From positions 1-64,000 of the forward strand of contig CAJAII010000052.1 of NCBI GenBank assembly GCA_903939755.1: a stretch of 64,000 bases of DNA. The letters are read 5' to 3'. A program made the position numbers and the translations under genes. Of this stretch, positions 19,251 through 28,586 are shown in pieces. This DNA comes from an uncultured Flavobacteriales bacterium. Its GTDB lineage: Bacteria; Bacteroidota; Bacteroidia; Flavobacteriales_D; Crocinitomicaceae. Below the pieces are notes generated by a model. It saw only the letters and a program-made list of their open reading frames with translations, made no database searches and had not been told where the DNA came from. How positions within the stretch are numbered: the first letter of the stretch is position 1; every line of letters starts with the position of its first letter.

Positions 19251-20366
19251 ATGACTAACCTTTTTGCTATCTTTTTTTTAGTTATTTATGTTGGTTCAAT
19301 GGGGAGCTTATTGCTGATTGGATGGCTGCGACAACAAAGAAAAGAAAGGGACGGCATGAATGGTAACATTTCCTTGGACAACATCACGGTTATTATTCCT
19401 TTCCGAAATGAAGCAGAACGGCTAAGCGGATTAATAAATAGTATTCTTTCAAGTTCTCAGCATGTCAAACAATTTATTTTTATTAATGACCACTCAACCG
19501 ATAATTCTTCAGCAATAATTCAAGCAAGTTTGGCGGATTTGCCTATTTTTATTTTTGATTTACCTCTTGAGTTAACAGGAAAAAAACAAGCTATTAAATT
19601 TGGAATAAAACAGGCAAATACAGCATTCATTTTAACATTAGATGCTGATATATCATTTCACAACCATTATTTTGAGGCTTTGACTCAATTGAAATTGGCC
19701 GATTTATATGTTTTACCGGTAACAATTACGCCAATAAAATTTTGGCAGCATTTCCTTGAATTTGATCTAATTATTCTTCAGGCATTAAATGCGGGTGTTA
19801 GTGGGTGGTTTCGACCAATAGTCGCGAGTGGTGCTAATTTATTATTCTCCAAATCCTGTTATGATACTTGTTCTCGTTTAGAACTTCATGAACATATATC
19901 AAGCGGTGATGATATTTATTTATTAAGGGATTTTCGTACTGCAAAAAAACGTATTTATCTTTCAACGGATTTGGCTGTTCAGGTCGAAACAGAAGCGCCT
20001 CCATCTTTGCGTGAATTCTTACATCAACGTATTCGTTGGATTGCAAAGACGGGGCATGTCAAAGATACATTAGCGAATACAATCGCTATTTCCCAAGGAA
20101 TTATTTCTGTTGTATTTTTTGGACTCCTCATTTACTTCTTTATTTCAACTAATTATTCCTTATTAGCACTGTTTTTTACAGCAAAATATTTGTTGGATGT
20201 TATTTTCTTCGCCCCTTCTTTTACACGAAATCGCCGGGCTTATTCGTTGTTATTTTTACCATTCTATCAATTGTTTTTTCCATTTTATTATTTGTTCCTT
20301 TTAATGCTACTTCCCTTTTTCTCTCCCAAATGGAAAGGCCGCATTGCAGGAATTACAAAGCAATAG
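19251..20366 (+). CDS. Membrane-anchored family 2 glycosyltransferase
   Basis: 371 residues. An N-terminal transmembrane helix (about 3-24) leads to a GT-A fold with VIIPFRNEAERL, INDHSTDNSS, the DxD-type LTLDADISF, and the acceptor-side RIRWIAKTGH; GDDIYLLRDF supplies the further acidic motif. Hydrophobic helices at the C-terminus complete a membrane topology like processive or carotenoid/cellulose-type GT2 enzymes. The ATG directly follows the stop of the flippase-like gene, so the two are almost certainly co-translated. The donor is a nucleotide sugar by family rule; the product cannot be told from sequence. Confidence 0.85.
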   Translation: MTNLFAIFFLVIYVGSMGSLLLIGWLRQQRKERDGMNGNISLDNITVIIPFRNEAERLSGLINSILSSSQHVKQFIFINDHSTDNSSAIIQASLADLPIFIFDLPLELTGKKQAIKFGIKQANTAFILTLDADISFHNHYFEALTQLKLADLYVLPVTITPIKFWQHFLEFDLIILQALNAGVSGWFRPIVASGANLLFSKSCYDTCSRLELHEHISSGDDIYLLRDFRTAKKRIYLSTDLAVQVETEAPPSLREFLHQRIRWIAKTGHVKDTLANTIAISQGIISVVFFGLLIYFFISTNYSLLALFFTAKYLLDVIFFAPSFTRNRRAYSLLFLPFYQLFFPFYYLFLLMLLPFFSPKWKGRIAGITKQ

Positions 20367-20388
20367 ACTCCATTAGTTATATTGTGTG

Positions 20389-20396
20389 TAAATTTG
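20389..20396 (+). promoter_or_regulatory. Possible -7 box before the phosphatase gene
   Basis: TAAATTTG fits TAnnTTTG and ends four bases before the ATG at 20401, which would give a leaderless transcript. No good TTG lies 19 bases upstream, so the match is weaker than at 26755. Confidence 0.35.
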
Positions 20397-20400
20397 CCGT

Positions 20401-20871
20401 ATGCGAATTCTCATGGTTTGTTTAGGAAATATTTGTCGTTCGCCTATGGCGGAAGGGTTGATGAAACGAAAAATTTCAGAAGCGGGCTTAAATTGGATGG
20501 TGGATTCTGCAGGAACAGCAGATTACCATGTAGGTGCTTCGCCGGACCATAGAATGATCGAAACGGGCCATAAATTTGGCACGCCAATACACACATTGAA
20601 GGGGCGACAATTTTGTGTCGATGATTTTGAAAGATTTGATGTGATTTATGCCATGGACAAGTCTAATTTTTCGAATATTTTGAGCTTGGCTCAGACAGAA
20701 ACCCAAGTTGCTAAAGTTCGATTACTATTCGATGAAGTGTTTCCTAAATCGAGTAAAGAAGTCCCAGATCCTTATTATGGAACCATGGCTGATTTCGAGT
20801 CGGTTTACCATCTTTTGGACGATCTCACAGAACAAATAAAAAACAAATTAATCAATGACAAAACCAGGTAA
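20401..20871 (+). CDS. Low-molecular-weight protein tyrosine phosphatase
   Basis: 156 residues, full family length. The P-loop is Cys7-LGNIC-Arg13-Ser14 (CX5RS) in MVCLGNICRSPMAEG, and the general acid Asp123 lies in VPDPYYG. DSAGTADYHVG is the usual second motif. It removes phosphate from tyrosine (or arginine in some members); in Bacteroidota such enzymes often act on capsule kinases, but no kinase is adjacent. It overlaps the next gene by 17 bases. Confidence 0.93.
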   Translation: MRILMVCLGNICRSPMAEGLMKRKISEAGLNWMVDSAGTADYHVGASPDHRMIETGHKFGTPIHTLKGRQFCVDDFERFDVIYAMDKSNFSNILSLAQTETQVAKVRLLFDEVFPKSSKEVPDPYYGTMADFESVYHLLDDLTEQIKNKLINDKTR

Positions 20872-21571
20872 GTTATACTTGATCCCCAATACGCTAGGGG
20901 GAGAGTCGGTTACGGATATTATCCCCGCTGATGTAATTAAATTAGCAACGTCTCTTCGTTTTTTCGCCGTTGAAGAAATTAAGTCTGCTCGTAGATTATT
21001 ACGAAAAATGGACAGGGAGTTTCCAATCGACGACAGTACATTTTTTTTAATAAACAAAACAACCAAAGAGAGTGATTTAATGAAAATGTTGCTCGCTTTA
21101 ACGCAGGGTAATAATTTGGGTATCATCTCTGAAGCTGGCTGCGCTGGTATTGCGGATCCGGGAGCTGATCTCGTTTCATTAGCGCATTCTCAAAACATTG
21201 AAGTCGTACCTTTAGTGGGTGCGTCATCTATCTTGTTAGCGTTAATTGGAAGTGGATTTTCAGGTCAACATTTTACGTTTCATGGTTATCTTCCAAGGGA
21301 ACGGAAAGATAGGATTCGGAAAATGAAAGACATGGAAATGGATACAAGAAGGAATGGGGCAACGCATATTTTTATGGACACCCCTTTTCGAAGTATGCAC
21401 GTGTTGGAAGATTTACTTAACGAGTGCGCTGATTCTACGCAATTGTGCGTAGCAGCAAATTTAACAACTCATAATCAACGTATTCAAACGATGTCTGTTT
21501 TAGATTGGCGCGAGAAAGCGTTTGATGTTACAAAAATTCCAGTAATATTTTTAATTGGTACGGGACAATAA
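20855..21571 (+). CDS. RsmI-like SAM-dependent methyltransferase (tetrapyrrole methylase fold)
   Basis: 238 residues. It has the tetrapyrrole methylase/RsmI fold: KLYLIPNTLGG at the start, IISEAGCAGIADPGADLVSLAHSQ in the middle (compare RsmI's SDAGTPxISDPG), VPLVGASSILLALIGSG and HGYLPR. RsmI methylates the 2'-O of C1402 in 16S rRNA. The variant motif and 17-base overlap with the phosphatase suggest the Bacteroidota paralogue rather than RsmI itself. Its own substrate is therefore uncertain. Confidence 0.82.
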   Translation: MTKPGKLYLIPNTLGGESVTDIIPADVIKLATSLRFFAVEEIKSARRLLRKMDREFPIDDSTFFLINKTTKESDLMKMLLALTQGNNLGIISEAGCAGIADPGADLVSLAHSQNIEVVPLVGASSILLALIGSGFSGQHFTFHGYLPRERKDRIRKMKDMEMDTRRNGATHIFMDTPFRSMHVLEDLLNECADSTQLCVAANLTTHNQRIQTMSVLDWREKAFDVTKIPVIFLIGTGQ

Positions 21572-21608
21572 TACGTGTATTTAGCTTTTTTTAATTGCGA
21601 TATAATAG

Positions 21609-23615
21609 ATGGAAAAAACATTTCAAGAACAAATTAAAGAGGGAATCCCAACAAATATTCCCCGTTTGAAGGAATTCGATGCTACAATTAATCATGCTCC
21701 AAAACGAAAGGACATTTTAAATGTGGAGGAAAAAAAATTGGCATTGCGAAATGCGCTTAGGTATTTTCCGAAGGAACAGCATAGCGAATTGGCCAAGGAA
21801 TTTTTGCAGGAGTTACACACCCACGGCAGAATTTACATGTATCGCTACATGCCCGATTATAAAATGTATGCTCGCCCGATAACTGAATACCCAGGAAAAT
21901 CATTGCAAGCAAAGGCAATTATGTTAATGATTCAAAATAATCTTGACCCTGCTGTTGCTCAACATCCACATGAATTAATTACGTATGGTGGCAATGGTTC
22001 TGTGTTCCAAAATTGGATTCAGTATCGCTTAACGATGAGTTATTTAGCTGAAATGACGGATGATCAAACTTTAGTGATGTATTCTGGTCATCCAATGGGA
22101 TTGTTTCCTTCGCATCCAAAAGCACCAAGGGTGGTAGTTAGCAATGGCATGATGATTCCTAATTATTCACAACCGGACGATTTAGAAAAATTCAATGCAT
22201 TGGGGGTAACTCAATACGGTCAAATGACAGCGGGTTCATATATGTACATTGGTCCTCAAGGCATCGTGCATGGAACAACCATAACAGTACTAAATGCCAT
22301 TCGTCGTTTATCAAAAACAAATGATGATGCAAAGGGAAAACTATTTGTAACTGCTGGCTTAGGTGGAATGTCTGGGGCACAACCAAAAGCGGGAAATATC
22401 GCTGGCGTAATTAGTGTAACGGCAGAAGTGAATGCTAAGGCTGTTCACACACGCCATTCGCAAGGATGGGTAGACGAAGTAATCGACAATATAGAGGAAT
22501 TATGTACGCGCGTTCAAAAAGCAAAAATGAATAATGAAGTGGTTTCTATTGCTTTTCATGGTAATATCGTTGCTGTTTGGGAGGCTTTTGATAGCGCCGA
22601 AATTAAAATTGAGCTGGGTTCAGATCAAACCTCTTTACATAATCCATGGGCCGGCGGCTACTATCCAGTGGGTTTATCTTTTGAAGAAGCGAATGAATTA
22701 ATGGCCACTGACCCCATCCAATTCAAGGTGTTTGTGCAAGAAAGTTTGTGTCGCCACGCAGCGGCGATCAATAAGCATACAGAAAAAGGAACTTATTTTT
22801 TTGATTATGGAAATGCTTTCTTATTGGAAGCATCACGAGCAGGCGCTAATGTAATGGCTAAGAATGGGGTTGATTTTAAATATCCCTCATATGTTCAAGA
22901 TATCCTTGGCCCGCTTTGTTTTGATTATGGATTTGGACCATTTCGCTGGGTATGTACTTCTGGAAAAAATGAAGATCTAGCGAAAACAGATGCGATTGCT
23001 CTACAGGTATTAGAAGAAATGATGATTGATGCTCCCATAGAAATTCAACAGCAATTAGCCGATAATATTAAATGGATAATAGGTGCCCAAGAAAATAAAT
23101 TAGTGGTAGGATCACAAGCGAGGATTTTATATGCGGATGCAGAAGGAAGGATGAAAATTGCATCGGCATTTAATACGGCGATTCAAAAGGGAGAAATTGG
23201 ACCAATAGTATTAGGGCGTGATCATCACGATGTTTCAGGAACAGATTCTCCCTACAGGGAAACTTCTAATATTTATGATGGCTCTAGATTTACAGCTGAT
23301 ATGGCGATTCAAAATGTAATTGGTGATAGTTTCCGTGGTGCAACTTGGGTTTCTATCCATAATGGCGGCGGTGTAGGATGGGGTGAAGTTATAAACGGAG
23401 GTTTTGGAATGTTGATTGATGGAAGTTCAGATGCGGAAAGAAACATTCATATGATGCTTCATTGGGATGTTAATAATGGTATTGCACGCCGTAATTGGGC
23501 AAGAAATGAAAATGCCACTTTTGCCATTAAACGCGCGATGGTTGCCGAGCCATTATTAAAAGTGACCTTGCCAAATTTGGTGGAGGAGGACACGATGAAT
23601 AATTTGTCTTTTTAA
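21609..23615 (+). CDS. hutU: Urocanate hydratase
   Basis: 668 residues. It converts urocanate to imidazolone propionate in histidine breakdown, using tightly bound NAD+ as electrophile. Diagnostic stretches are VMYSGHPMGLFPSHP, YGQMTAGSYMYIGPQGIVHGT, GLGGMSGAQPKAG and GRDHHDVSGTDSPYRET. The length is close to the long vertebrate-type urocanase rather than the ~550-residue proteobacterial form. No hutH, hutI or hutG is in the window, so it is isolated from its pathway. Its stop overlaps that of the convergent DUF4421-like gene. Confidence 0.96.
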   Translation: MEKTFQEQIKEGIPTNIPRLKEFDATINHAPKRKDILNVEEKKLALRNALRYFPKEQHSELAKEFLQELHTHGRIYMYRYMPDYKMYARPITEYPGKSLQAKAIMLMIQNNLDPAVAQHPHELITYGGNGSVFQNWIQYRLTMSYLAEMTDDQTLVMYSGHPMGLFPSHPKAPRVVVSNGMMIPNYSQPDDLEKFNALGVTQYGQMTAGSYMYIGPQGIVHGTTITVLNAIRRLSKTNDDAKGKLFVTAGLGGMSGAQPKAGNIAGVISVTAEVNAKAVHTRHSQGWVDEVIDNIEELCTRVQKAKMNNEVVSIAFHGNIVAVWEAFDSAEIKIELGSDQTSLHNPWAGGYYPVGLSFEEANELMATDPIQFKVFVQESLCRHAAAINKHTEKGTYFFDYGNAFLLEASRAGANVMAKNGVDFKYPSYVQDILGPLCFDYGFGPFRWVCTSGKNEDLAKTDAIALQVLEEMMIDAPIEIQQQLADNIKWIIGAQENKLVVGSQARILYADAEGRMKIASAFNTAIQKGEIGPIVLGRDHHDVSGTDSPYRETSNIYDGSRFTADMAIQNVIGDSFRGATWVSIHNGGGVGWGEVINGGFGMLIDGSSDAERNIHMMLHWDVNNGIARRNWARNENATFAIKRAMVAEPLLKVTLPNLVEEDTMNNLSF

Positions 23616-24628
23616 TAGCTTTTTTTCTTAGCTTTCGCTTGTTTGTTTTTGGATTGATTGAATCGATACCCTCCGACTAATTTTAAACTGTAATAGTATT
23701 GTCTGTAAACAAGATCATTAAATCGAATTGATTTATTGTCAAAGTCGGTAACAAACATTAGAAATACTTCATCGGTTGAATAACCTGCAATGAATCGAAT
23801 GTCATACCTAGGTGCTAATCCAAGAAATCCTCTTGTTGATGAATTTGGTAAGGTGTAAACTTTTCCTTGTATAACCCCTCCCAATCCAAACCAGCCTGAA
23901 ATTTGCCAGTTTTTAAATCGATTTGCATAGGCGTAACCGGGGACCAACCCAAAGTCGATAGAAGAGAAATTGATCGCTTGTGTTTGACTGTTGGCTGGAT
24001 TTTGTAATTGTATAGGTATAATGCTTTTGTTTCCATTTTCTATTCCGAAAACATTACAGGTGCCTTTCAGATACCATGTTTGTACTTTCTGTTTGAAATG
24101 AGCTCTTTTCCCTAATAAGGCATTCATTTTGAAGTTTACGTTGTCAAAATACCACGTGTTGAAAGAGAAATTAAAAGCGCCTGTTTCGGGTTTTATTTCA
24201 TTCGGATACAGGCTATTTTGGCTAGTGTCCCAAGCGGTTGCGTCTTTTATCGCATAACCATCAAGGATTTTATATTCTAAGTCTAAATATACCTTTTTGT
24301 AGGTGTAATCTATTCCTAAATTAAATTGTCTTGTTTCGCCATAATCTGCTTTAGGTCGCACATTTCCCAAAACTGGAAAGGCAACCCGCATCGAAAACCA
24401 TTTGTAGGCAAAGCCGATTCCTAAGATTGGCTTGAAATTGTTTTTGTAGCTGATTTTACGAATCGAATTGGAATAATTGTTCCGTATGGTGAAGGGAGCG
24501 GTACTCATTCCAAGATCAGCATAAATAACTTTAGCGTCGCGAAAATCTTCAATATAAACCGCGTTTTCTTGGGCGAAATTTACTGTACAAAACAGTAAAA
24601 AAAACAGATTACTTAGTAATGCCTTCAA
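23612..24628 (-). CDS. DUF4421-like outer-membrane beta-barrel protein
   Basis: The frame is open from 24658 (TTG) but has no ATG at its head. I chose the TTG at 24628, which gives MKALLSNLFFLLFCTVNFAQ, a clean signal peptide, and a 20-base overlap with the upstream peptidase. About 338 residues follow this start. The mature part alternates aromatic/hydrophobic and polar residues (LGIGFAYKWFSMRVAF, FNLGIDYTYKKVYLDLEYKI), as in small outer-membrane barrels, and resembles Bacteroidota DUF4421. It ends in a basic tail (KNKQAKAKKKSY). No function is known. The family call is from memory of the motif pattern and is moderate. Confidence 0.65.
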   Translation of the reverse strand: MKALLSNLFFLLFCTVNFAQENAVYIEDFRDAKVIYADLGMSTAPFTIRNNYSNSIRKISYKNNFKPILGIGFAYKWFSMRVAFPVLGNVRPKADYGETRQFNLGIDYTYKKVYLDLEYKILDGYAIKDATAWDTSQNSLYPNEIKPETGAFNFSFNTWYFDNVNFKMNALLGKRAHFKQKVQTWYLKGTCNVFGIENGNKSIIPIQLQNPANSQTQAINFSSIDFGLVPGYAYANRFKNWQISGWFGLGGVIQGKVYTLPNSSTRGFLGLAPRYDIRFIAGYSTDEVFLMFVTDFDNKSIRFNDLVYRQYYYSLKLVGGYRFNQSKNKQAKAKKKSY

Positions 24629-26702
24629 GGTGTAAAATAAAAGCAAAAACCTTTGCAATTTCTAGTCGTTCATTTTGTCGCCCTGATCCTCCACCATGAC
24701 CAGCATCCATATTGCAATCGAATACTAAGGCATTGGAGTCTGTTTTATAGTCCCTGAGTTTAGCTACGTATTTTGCGGGTTCCCAATATTGTACTTGTGA
24801 ATCATGATACCCTGTTGTGATGTACATGGATGGATAATCCATAGGGTGTATATTGTCATAGGGTGAATACTTTAACATGTAATAGTAAAATTCAGGATCG
24901 TTAGGATTCCCCCATTCTTCCCATTCGCCAGTGGTTAATGGAATTGTTTCATCTAACATGGTCGTTACCACATCCACAAATGGAACCTGGCTAACAATAC
25001 CTTTCCATAAATAGGGGGCCATATTTGTAACGGCGCCCATCAGCAATCCGCCAGCGCTTCCTCCTTGGGCATAAATTTTATCCTTGTCGCAATAACCCAT
25101 ATGTCCCATGAATTCTGCCGCATTGATAAAGTCCGTAAACGTATTTATTTTCCGTTGGAATTTTCCGTTTTCATACCATTCTTCCCCCATATATTTACTA
25201 CCACGGATGTGCGCAACGGCGAAAACAAATCCCCTATCAAGTAAGCTTAATCTTGTAGCACTAAAAACATCCGGTAACGTGTACCCGTATGAACCATATC
25301 CATAAAGTAGGCAGGGTGCTTTACTAAGTTCAATCCCTTTTTTGTAAACCATACTTATAGGAATTTTTGTGCCATCATTTGCAGTGGCCCAAATTCGCTG
25401 AGAAGCATAGTTTTCCGGTAAAAAATTGGTGTCGATAAGTGCTTTTCGAAACCAAAGCGTTTGTTCACCTGAAACTAAATTATATTGGTAAACCGAAGCT
25501 GGGGTAGTCATCGAATTATAATTATAGAAAATACTTGTAGCGTTTATATCATCATTTAGTCCTAAGCCGACATAATAGGTTTCTTCATTAAAGGAGATGT
25601 AGTTTTCCACGCCATCTTTTAGATTTTTTAGTTTCAGTTTTAACAAGCCATTTTCCCGTTCTTCTAATAAAAGAAAGTCCTTGAAGCAGGAAATAGATTC
25701 AATCAATACTGATGGATTGTGGGCAATAAATTCAGAACAATCAGCGATGGCCTTTGGTGGGGTGCTTGAAAAACAGACTTTTTTATTGCTTGATTCGTAA
25801 TTGCTGAGAACATAAAATCCATTCGTGTGATCAGAAATTTCATAAATATGACCAGCTGATCGTGGAATGAATATCGTGGGCAATGTGCTTGGATTATTTG
25901 CATCAATCCATTGCTCTTCTGATGTGGTAGAACTATAGGAATAGATCAAGATTAGTCGTTTTGTCTTGGAATTCCCTATTCCAACACTGAATTTTTCATC
26001 TTTTTCTTCAAAAACCAACACGTCTTTTGATGCATCAGTACCTATTTCATGCCTAAAAACCTGAAATTCTCGTAATGTTTGGGGATCCTTTTTTATATAA
26101 AAAATGGTCTTGTTATCATTTGCCCAAACAATAGTTCCGTTTGTTTCTTTTATTTTATCATTTAGAAATTTCCCTGTTTTATTAATTCTAAAACTAATAT
26201 CATAATTTCTCCTTCCTAGAAAATCTTCACTTACCGCTAATAATTTATTGTCTGGCGATGGCACCCAATCGGCTAATTCGTAGAAAGAGTTGTTTTTTGC
26301 TCGTAGATTCTCATCGAAAAACACAGTCTCTTTTGAATTTTCTAAGAGAATTATCTTTTGATAATCTAACTTCTCTTCGTTTCTAACTTGGTATTTTTTT
26401 CCATTTAAGATAAAGGGCGCACTGATCTCATTGGGATTTATGCGTTGATCAAATTCCGTCATTACTGTTGTAACTAAGCCTTGAAGCGGGGCAAAATAAG
26501 CTTCAGCATTCTTGTTTTCTTGCCCTAAATATTCCAGTACTTCTTTTGAATCGCGTTCCTTCATCCAAAAATAATTATCTGTCCTATGGTGCCCATGGAT
26601 GGATAAGTCATGGGGTATTTTAGCTGCTTTTATTACTGAATTTTGAGAGTGAAGTGTCATGGTAATTATGAAAGTAGAGCTTAGTAAAAGAAAGGATTTC
26701 AT
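24609..26702 (-). CDS. Periplasmic oligopeptidase B / prolyl oligopeptidase family (S9A)
   Basis: 697 residues with a signal peptide (about 1-19, ending LHSQ). After the N-terminal beta-propeller comes an alpha/beta-hydrolase domain with Ser549 in QGGSAGG, Asp634 in GYHDSQVQYWEP and His669 in DAGHGGGSGR. YGSYGYT and SQVPFVDVVTTMLDETIPLT are typical of oligopeptidase B, which cleaves short peptides after basic residues. The N-terminal SIHGHHRTDNYFWMKERD motif is also family-specific. It starts a two-gene minus-strand unit with the DUF4421-like gene. Cleavage preference is taken from the subfamily. Confidence 0.92.
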   Translation of the reverse strand: MKSFLLLSSTFIITMTLHSQNSVIKAAKIPHDLSIHGHHRTDNYFWMKERDSKEVLEYLGQENKNAEAYFAPLQGLVTTVMTEFDQRINPNEISAPFILNGKKYQVRNEEKLDYQKIILLENSKETVFFDENLRAKNNSFYELADWVPSPDNKLLAVSEDFLGRRNYDISFRINKTGKFLNDKIKETNGTIVWANDNKTIFYIKKDPQTLREFQVFRHEIGTDASKDVLVFEEKDEKFSVGIGNSKTKRLILIYSYSSTTSEEQWIDANNPSTLPTIFIPRSAGHIYEISDHTNGFYVLSNYESSNKKVCFSSTPPKAIADCSEFIAHNPSVLIESISCFKDFLLLEERENGLLKLKLKNLKDGVENYISFNEETYYVGLGLNDDINATSIFYNYNSMTTPASVYQYNLVSGEQTLWFRKALIDTNFLPENYASQRIWATANDGTKIPISMVYKKGIELSKAPCLLYGYGSYGYTLPDVFSATRLSLLDRGFVFAVAHIRGSKYMGEEWYENGKFQRKINTFTDFINAAEFMGHMGYCDKDKIYAQGGSAGGLLMGAVTNMAPYLWKGIVSQVPFVDVVTTMLDETIPLTTGEWEEWGNPNDPEFYYYMLKYSPYDNIHPMDYPSMYITTGYHDSQVQYWEPAKYVAKLRDYKTDSNALVFDCNMDAGHGGGSGRQNERLEIAKVFAFILHLEGITK

Positions 26703-26719
26703 AGGCTATGTTTGAAAAA

Positions 26720-26727
26720 CAAAACTA
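26720..26727 (-). promoter_or_regulatory. -7 box for the S9A peptidase gene
   Basis: The minus strand reads TAGTTTTG here, an exact TAnnTTTG, ending 17 bases before the ATG at 26702. No clear TTG is seen 19-20 bases upstream. It forms a back-to-back pair with the plus-strand promoter at 26755-26785. Confidence 0.4.
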
Positions 26728-26754
26728 ATCAAAACTTTACACTTCTGTGTTCGC

Positions 26755-26785
26755 TTTGCCTCATTGAAAAACTTAGCTAACTTTG
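26755..26785 (+). promoter_or_regulatory. Promoter of the methyltransferase gene, predicted leaderless
   Basis: TTTG (26755-26758), 19 bases, TAACTTTG (26778-26785): the complete Bacteroidota consensus. The -7 box ends only four bases before the ATG at 26790, so transcription should start at or next to the start codon. Confidence 0.6.
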
Positions 26786-26789
26786 TTTC

Positions 26790-27566
26790 ATGAAATCCTT
26801 GTATAAGTTCCTTATTAATAAACTTCCTCGTCCGATTCTGATTCGCTTAAGCTATGTTTTTAAGTTTTTTGCACCTTTGATGTACCGAGGTAATAAGGTG
26901 GAATGCCCAGTTTGTGAGCGGTCTTTCTCAAAGTTTTTGTCTTATGGATCTAATGTGGCATACAGAGATAATGTCTTGTGCCCTTATGACCTTACATTGG
27001 AAAGGCATCGTTTAATGTGGCTGTATTTAAAAAAAGAGTCTAATTTTTTTGGACCCGAAAAGTTGTCATTACTTCATATCGCACCAGAACAATGTTTCAT
27101 CCCTAAGTTTAAAAAACAAGCCAATTTAACCTATCTCACAGCTGATTTACTTTCTCCTATAGCAGATTTGCATTTCGATGTCCACCAAATTCCATTAGAA
27201 GACGATTCTTTTGATGTCCTTTTTTGTAACCATGTTATGGAGCACGTTGTTGACCCAATTCAATGCATGAAAGAGTTTTTCCGTGTATTAAAGCCAGGTG
27301 GCTGGGCAATTATGCAAGTTCCTCAAGATATGAGCAGGGCAATTACCTATGAAGATGCAAGTATTACCTCTCCAGAAGAACGAGAAAAACATTTTTGGCA
27401 ATACGACCATGTGCGTCTTTTCGGAAGGGATTATCCTCAATGGATTGAAAAAGCAGGTTTTCAAGTAAAGGAGTATCGATTGGCAGATTCCTACAGTGAA
27501 GCGCAAATAGATAAATTCCGTATTTCAATGGATGAAATTTTATACATTGCCTTCAAACCACTTTAG
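26790..27566 (+). CDS. Class I SAM-dependent methyltransferase (Methyltransf_11) with degenerate zinc ribbon
   Basis: 258 residues. The N-terminal part has CPVCERSF (near 39) and later LCPYDLTLERHRLMWLYL. Relatives usually carry CPxCGSLERHRLLWLYL, so one zinc-ligand Cys of the second pair is replaced here. The SAM-binding region includes LLHIAPEQCF (motif I), LTADLLSPIADLHFDVHQIPLEDDSFDVLFCNHVMEHV split over motifs II-III, and FRVLKPGGWAIMQVP. The substrate is unknown; relatives are often near glycan genes. It precedes the peroxidase gene by three bases. Confidence 0.85.
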   Translation: MKSLYKFLINKLPRPILIRLSYVFKFFAPLMYRGNKVECPVCERSFSKFLSYGSNVAYRDNVLCPYDLTLERHRLMWLYLKKESNFFGPEKLSLLHIAPEQCFIPKFKKQANLTYLTADLLSPIADLHFDVHQIPLEDDSFDVLFCNHVMEHVVDPIQCMKEFFRVLKPGGWAIMQVPQDMSRAITYEDASITSPEEREKHFWQYDHVRLFGRDYPQWIEKAGFQVKEYRLADSYSEAQIDKFRISMDEILYIAFKPL

Positions 27567-27569
27567 GCA

Positions 27570-28586
27570 ATGAAAAGCAAAAGGACGCCTTATTTTTTGC
27601 TTATTATAATTAGTTTTCATGTTGTATTTTTGTTCTTCTCTTGCACGCCTAATCGCGTTCTCCCGATTGCAATTCCAACACCAGCGGATAATCCAATTAC
27701 CGATGCTAAAGTTGATTTAGGTAGGCAGTTGTTTTTTGACAAAAGGCTTTCGATTAATAATTCGGTCTCTTGTGCTACATGCCACAACCCTAAATTTGCA
27801 ATGACGGATCGTTTGCCCATAAGTAAAGGTGTCTACGGCAGGGTTGCATTTCGCAATGCTCCATCCATTCTAAATGCTGGTTTTTTAAAAACAATGATGT
27901 TTGATGGTCACGTTCCAAGTTTAGAAATGCAGGCCATTGTTCCACTCCAAGATCACGCGGAAATGGGACATGATTTGAGAGTGCTTATTCCCAAATTAAG
28001 AGGTATTGCATCGTATCAAACTGCCGCTAGAGAAATATTTAATAGGGACTTTGACGCTTTCGTTTTAACAAGAAGTTTAGCAGCTTTTGAACGGACGCTC
28101 GTTTCATTTCAATCAAAATTTGATCTTTATTTGGCTGGGGAATCGGATGCCCTAACCAAATCTCAAAAGCGCGGATGGGCACTTTTTTCTGGCGCTTTAA
28201 ATTGTGTTTCCTGTCACCCACCGCCTTTTTTCACTAGCTATGAAGTGGCAAATAATGGACTGTATCAAGTTTATGGGAAAGATGAAGGTCGATTCAGGAT
28301 TCACAATGATTCCTCAGACATTGGAAAGTTTAAAATTCCTTCCCTACGTAATGTAGAACTCACTTTTCCTTATATGCACGACGGCTCAATGACAACCATT
28401 GATGATGTATTGAATCATTATATGCAAGGAGGAAAGCACCACAAAAATCAAGATAAAAGAATTCGCGCATTTCTATTATCTAGCCAAGACCGACAAGATA
28501 TAAAGACTTTTCTTAATAGTTTAACAGATACCAGTTTTATCAACACAATTTATGGAGGAAAATCAATTGTTTTTCCCTCATTCTAA
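27570..28586 (+). CDS. Dihaem cytochrome c peroxidase (CcpA/MauG family)
   Basis: 338 residues. The N-terminus ends in FFSCTP, a lipobox-like site, suggesting a periplasm-facing lipoprotein. Two c-type haem sites are present: SCATCHNP (about 67-74) and NCVSCHPP (about 211-218). LGRQLFFDKRLS, FRNAPSILN, MFDGHVPSLEMQA and FKIPSLRNV...FPYMHDGSM are all hallmarks of bacterial dihaem peroxidases, which reduce hydrogen peroxide using electrons from small cytochromes. MauG-like oxidations are the alternative. It overlaps the SUFU-domain gene. Confidence 0.93.
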   Translation: MKSKRTPYFLLIIISFHVVFLFFSCTPNRVLPIAIPTPADNPITDAKVDLGRQLFFDKRLSINNSVSCATCHNPKFAMTDRLPISKGVYGRVAFRNAPSILNAGFLKTMMFDGHVPSLEMQAIVPLQDHAEMGHDLRVLIPKLRGIASYQTAAREIFNRDFDAFVLTRSLAAFERTLVSFQSKFDLYLAGESDALTKSQKRGWALFSGALNCVSCHPPPFFTSYEVANNGLYQVYGKDEGRFRIHNDSSDIGKFKIPSLRNVELTFPYMHDGSMTTIDDVLNHYMQGGKHHKNQDKRIRAFLLSSQDRQDIKTFLNSLTDTSFINTIYGGKSIVFPSF

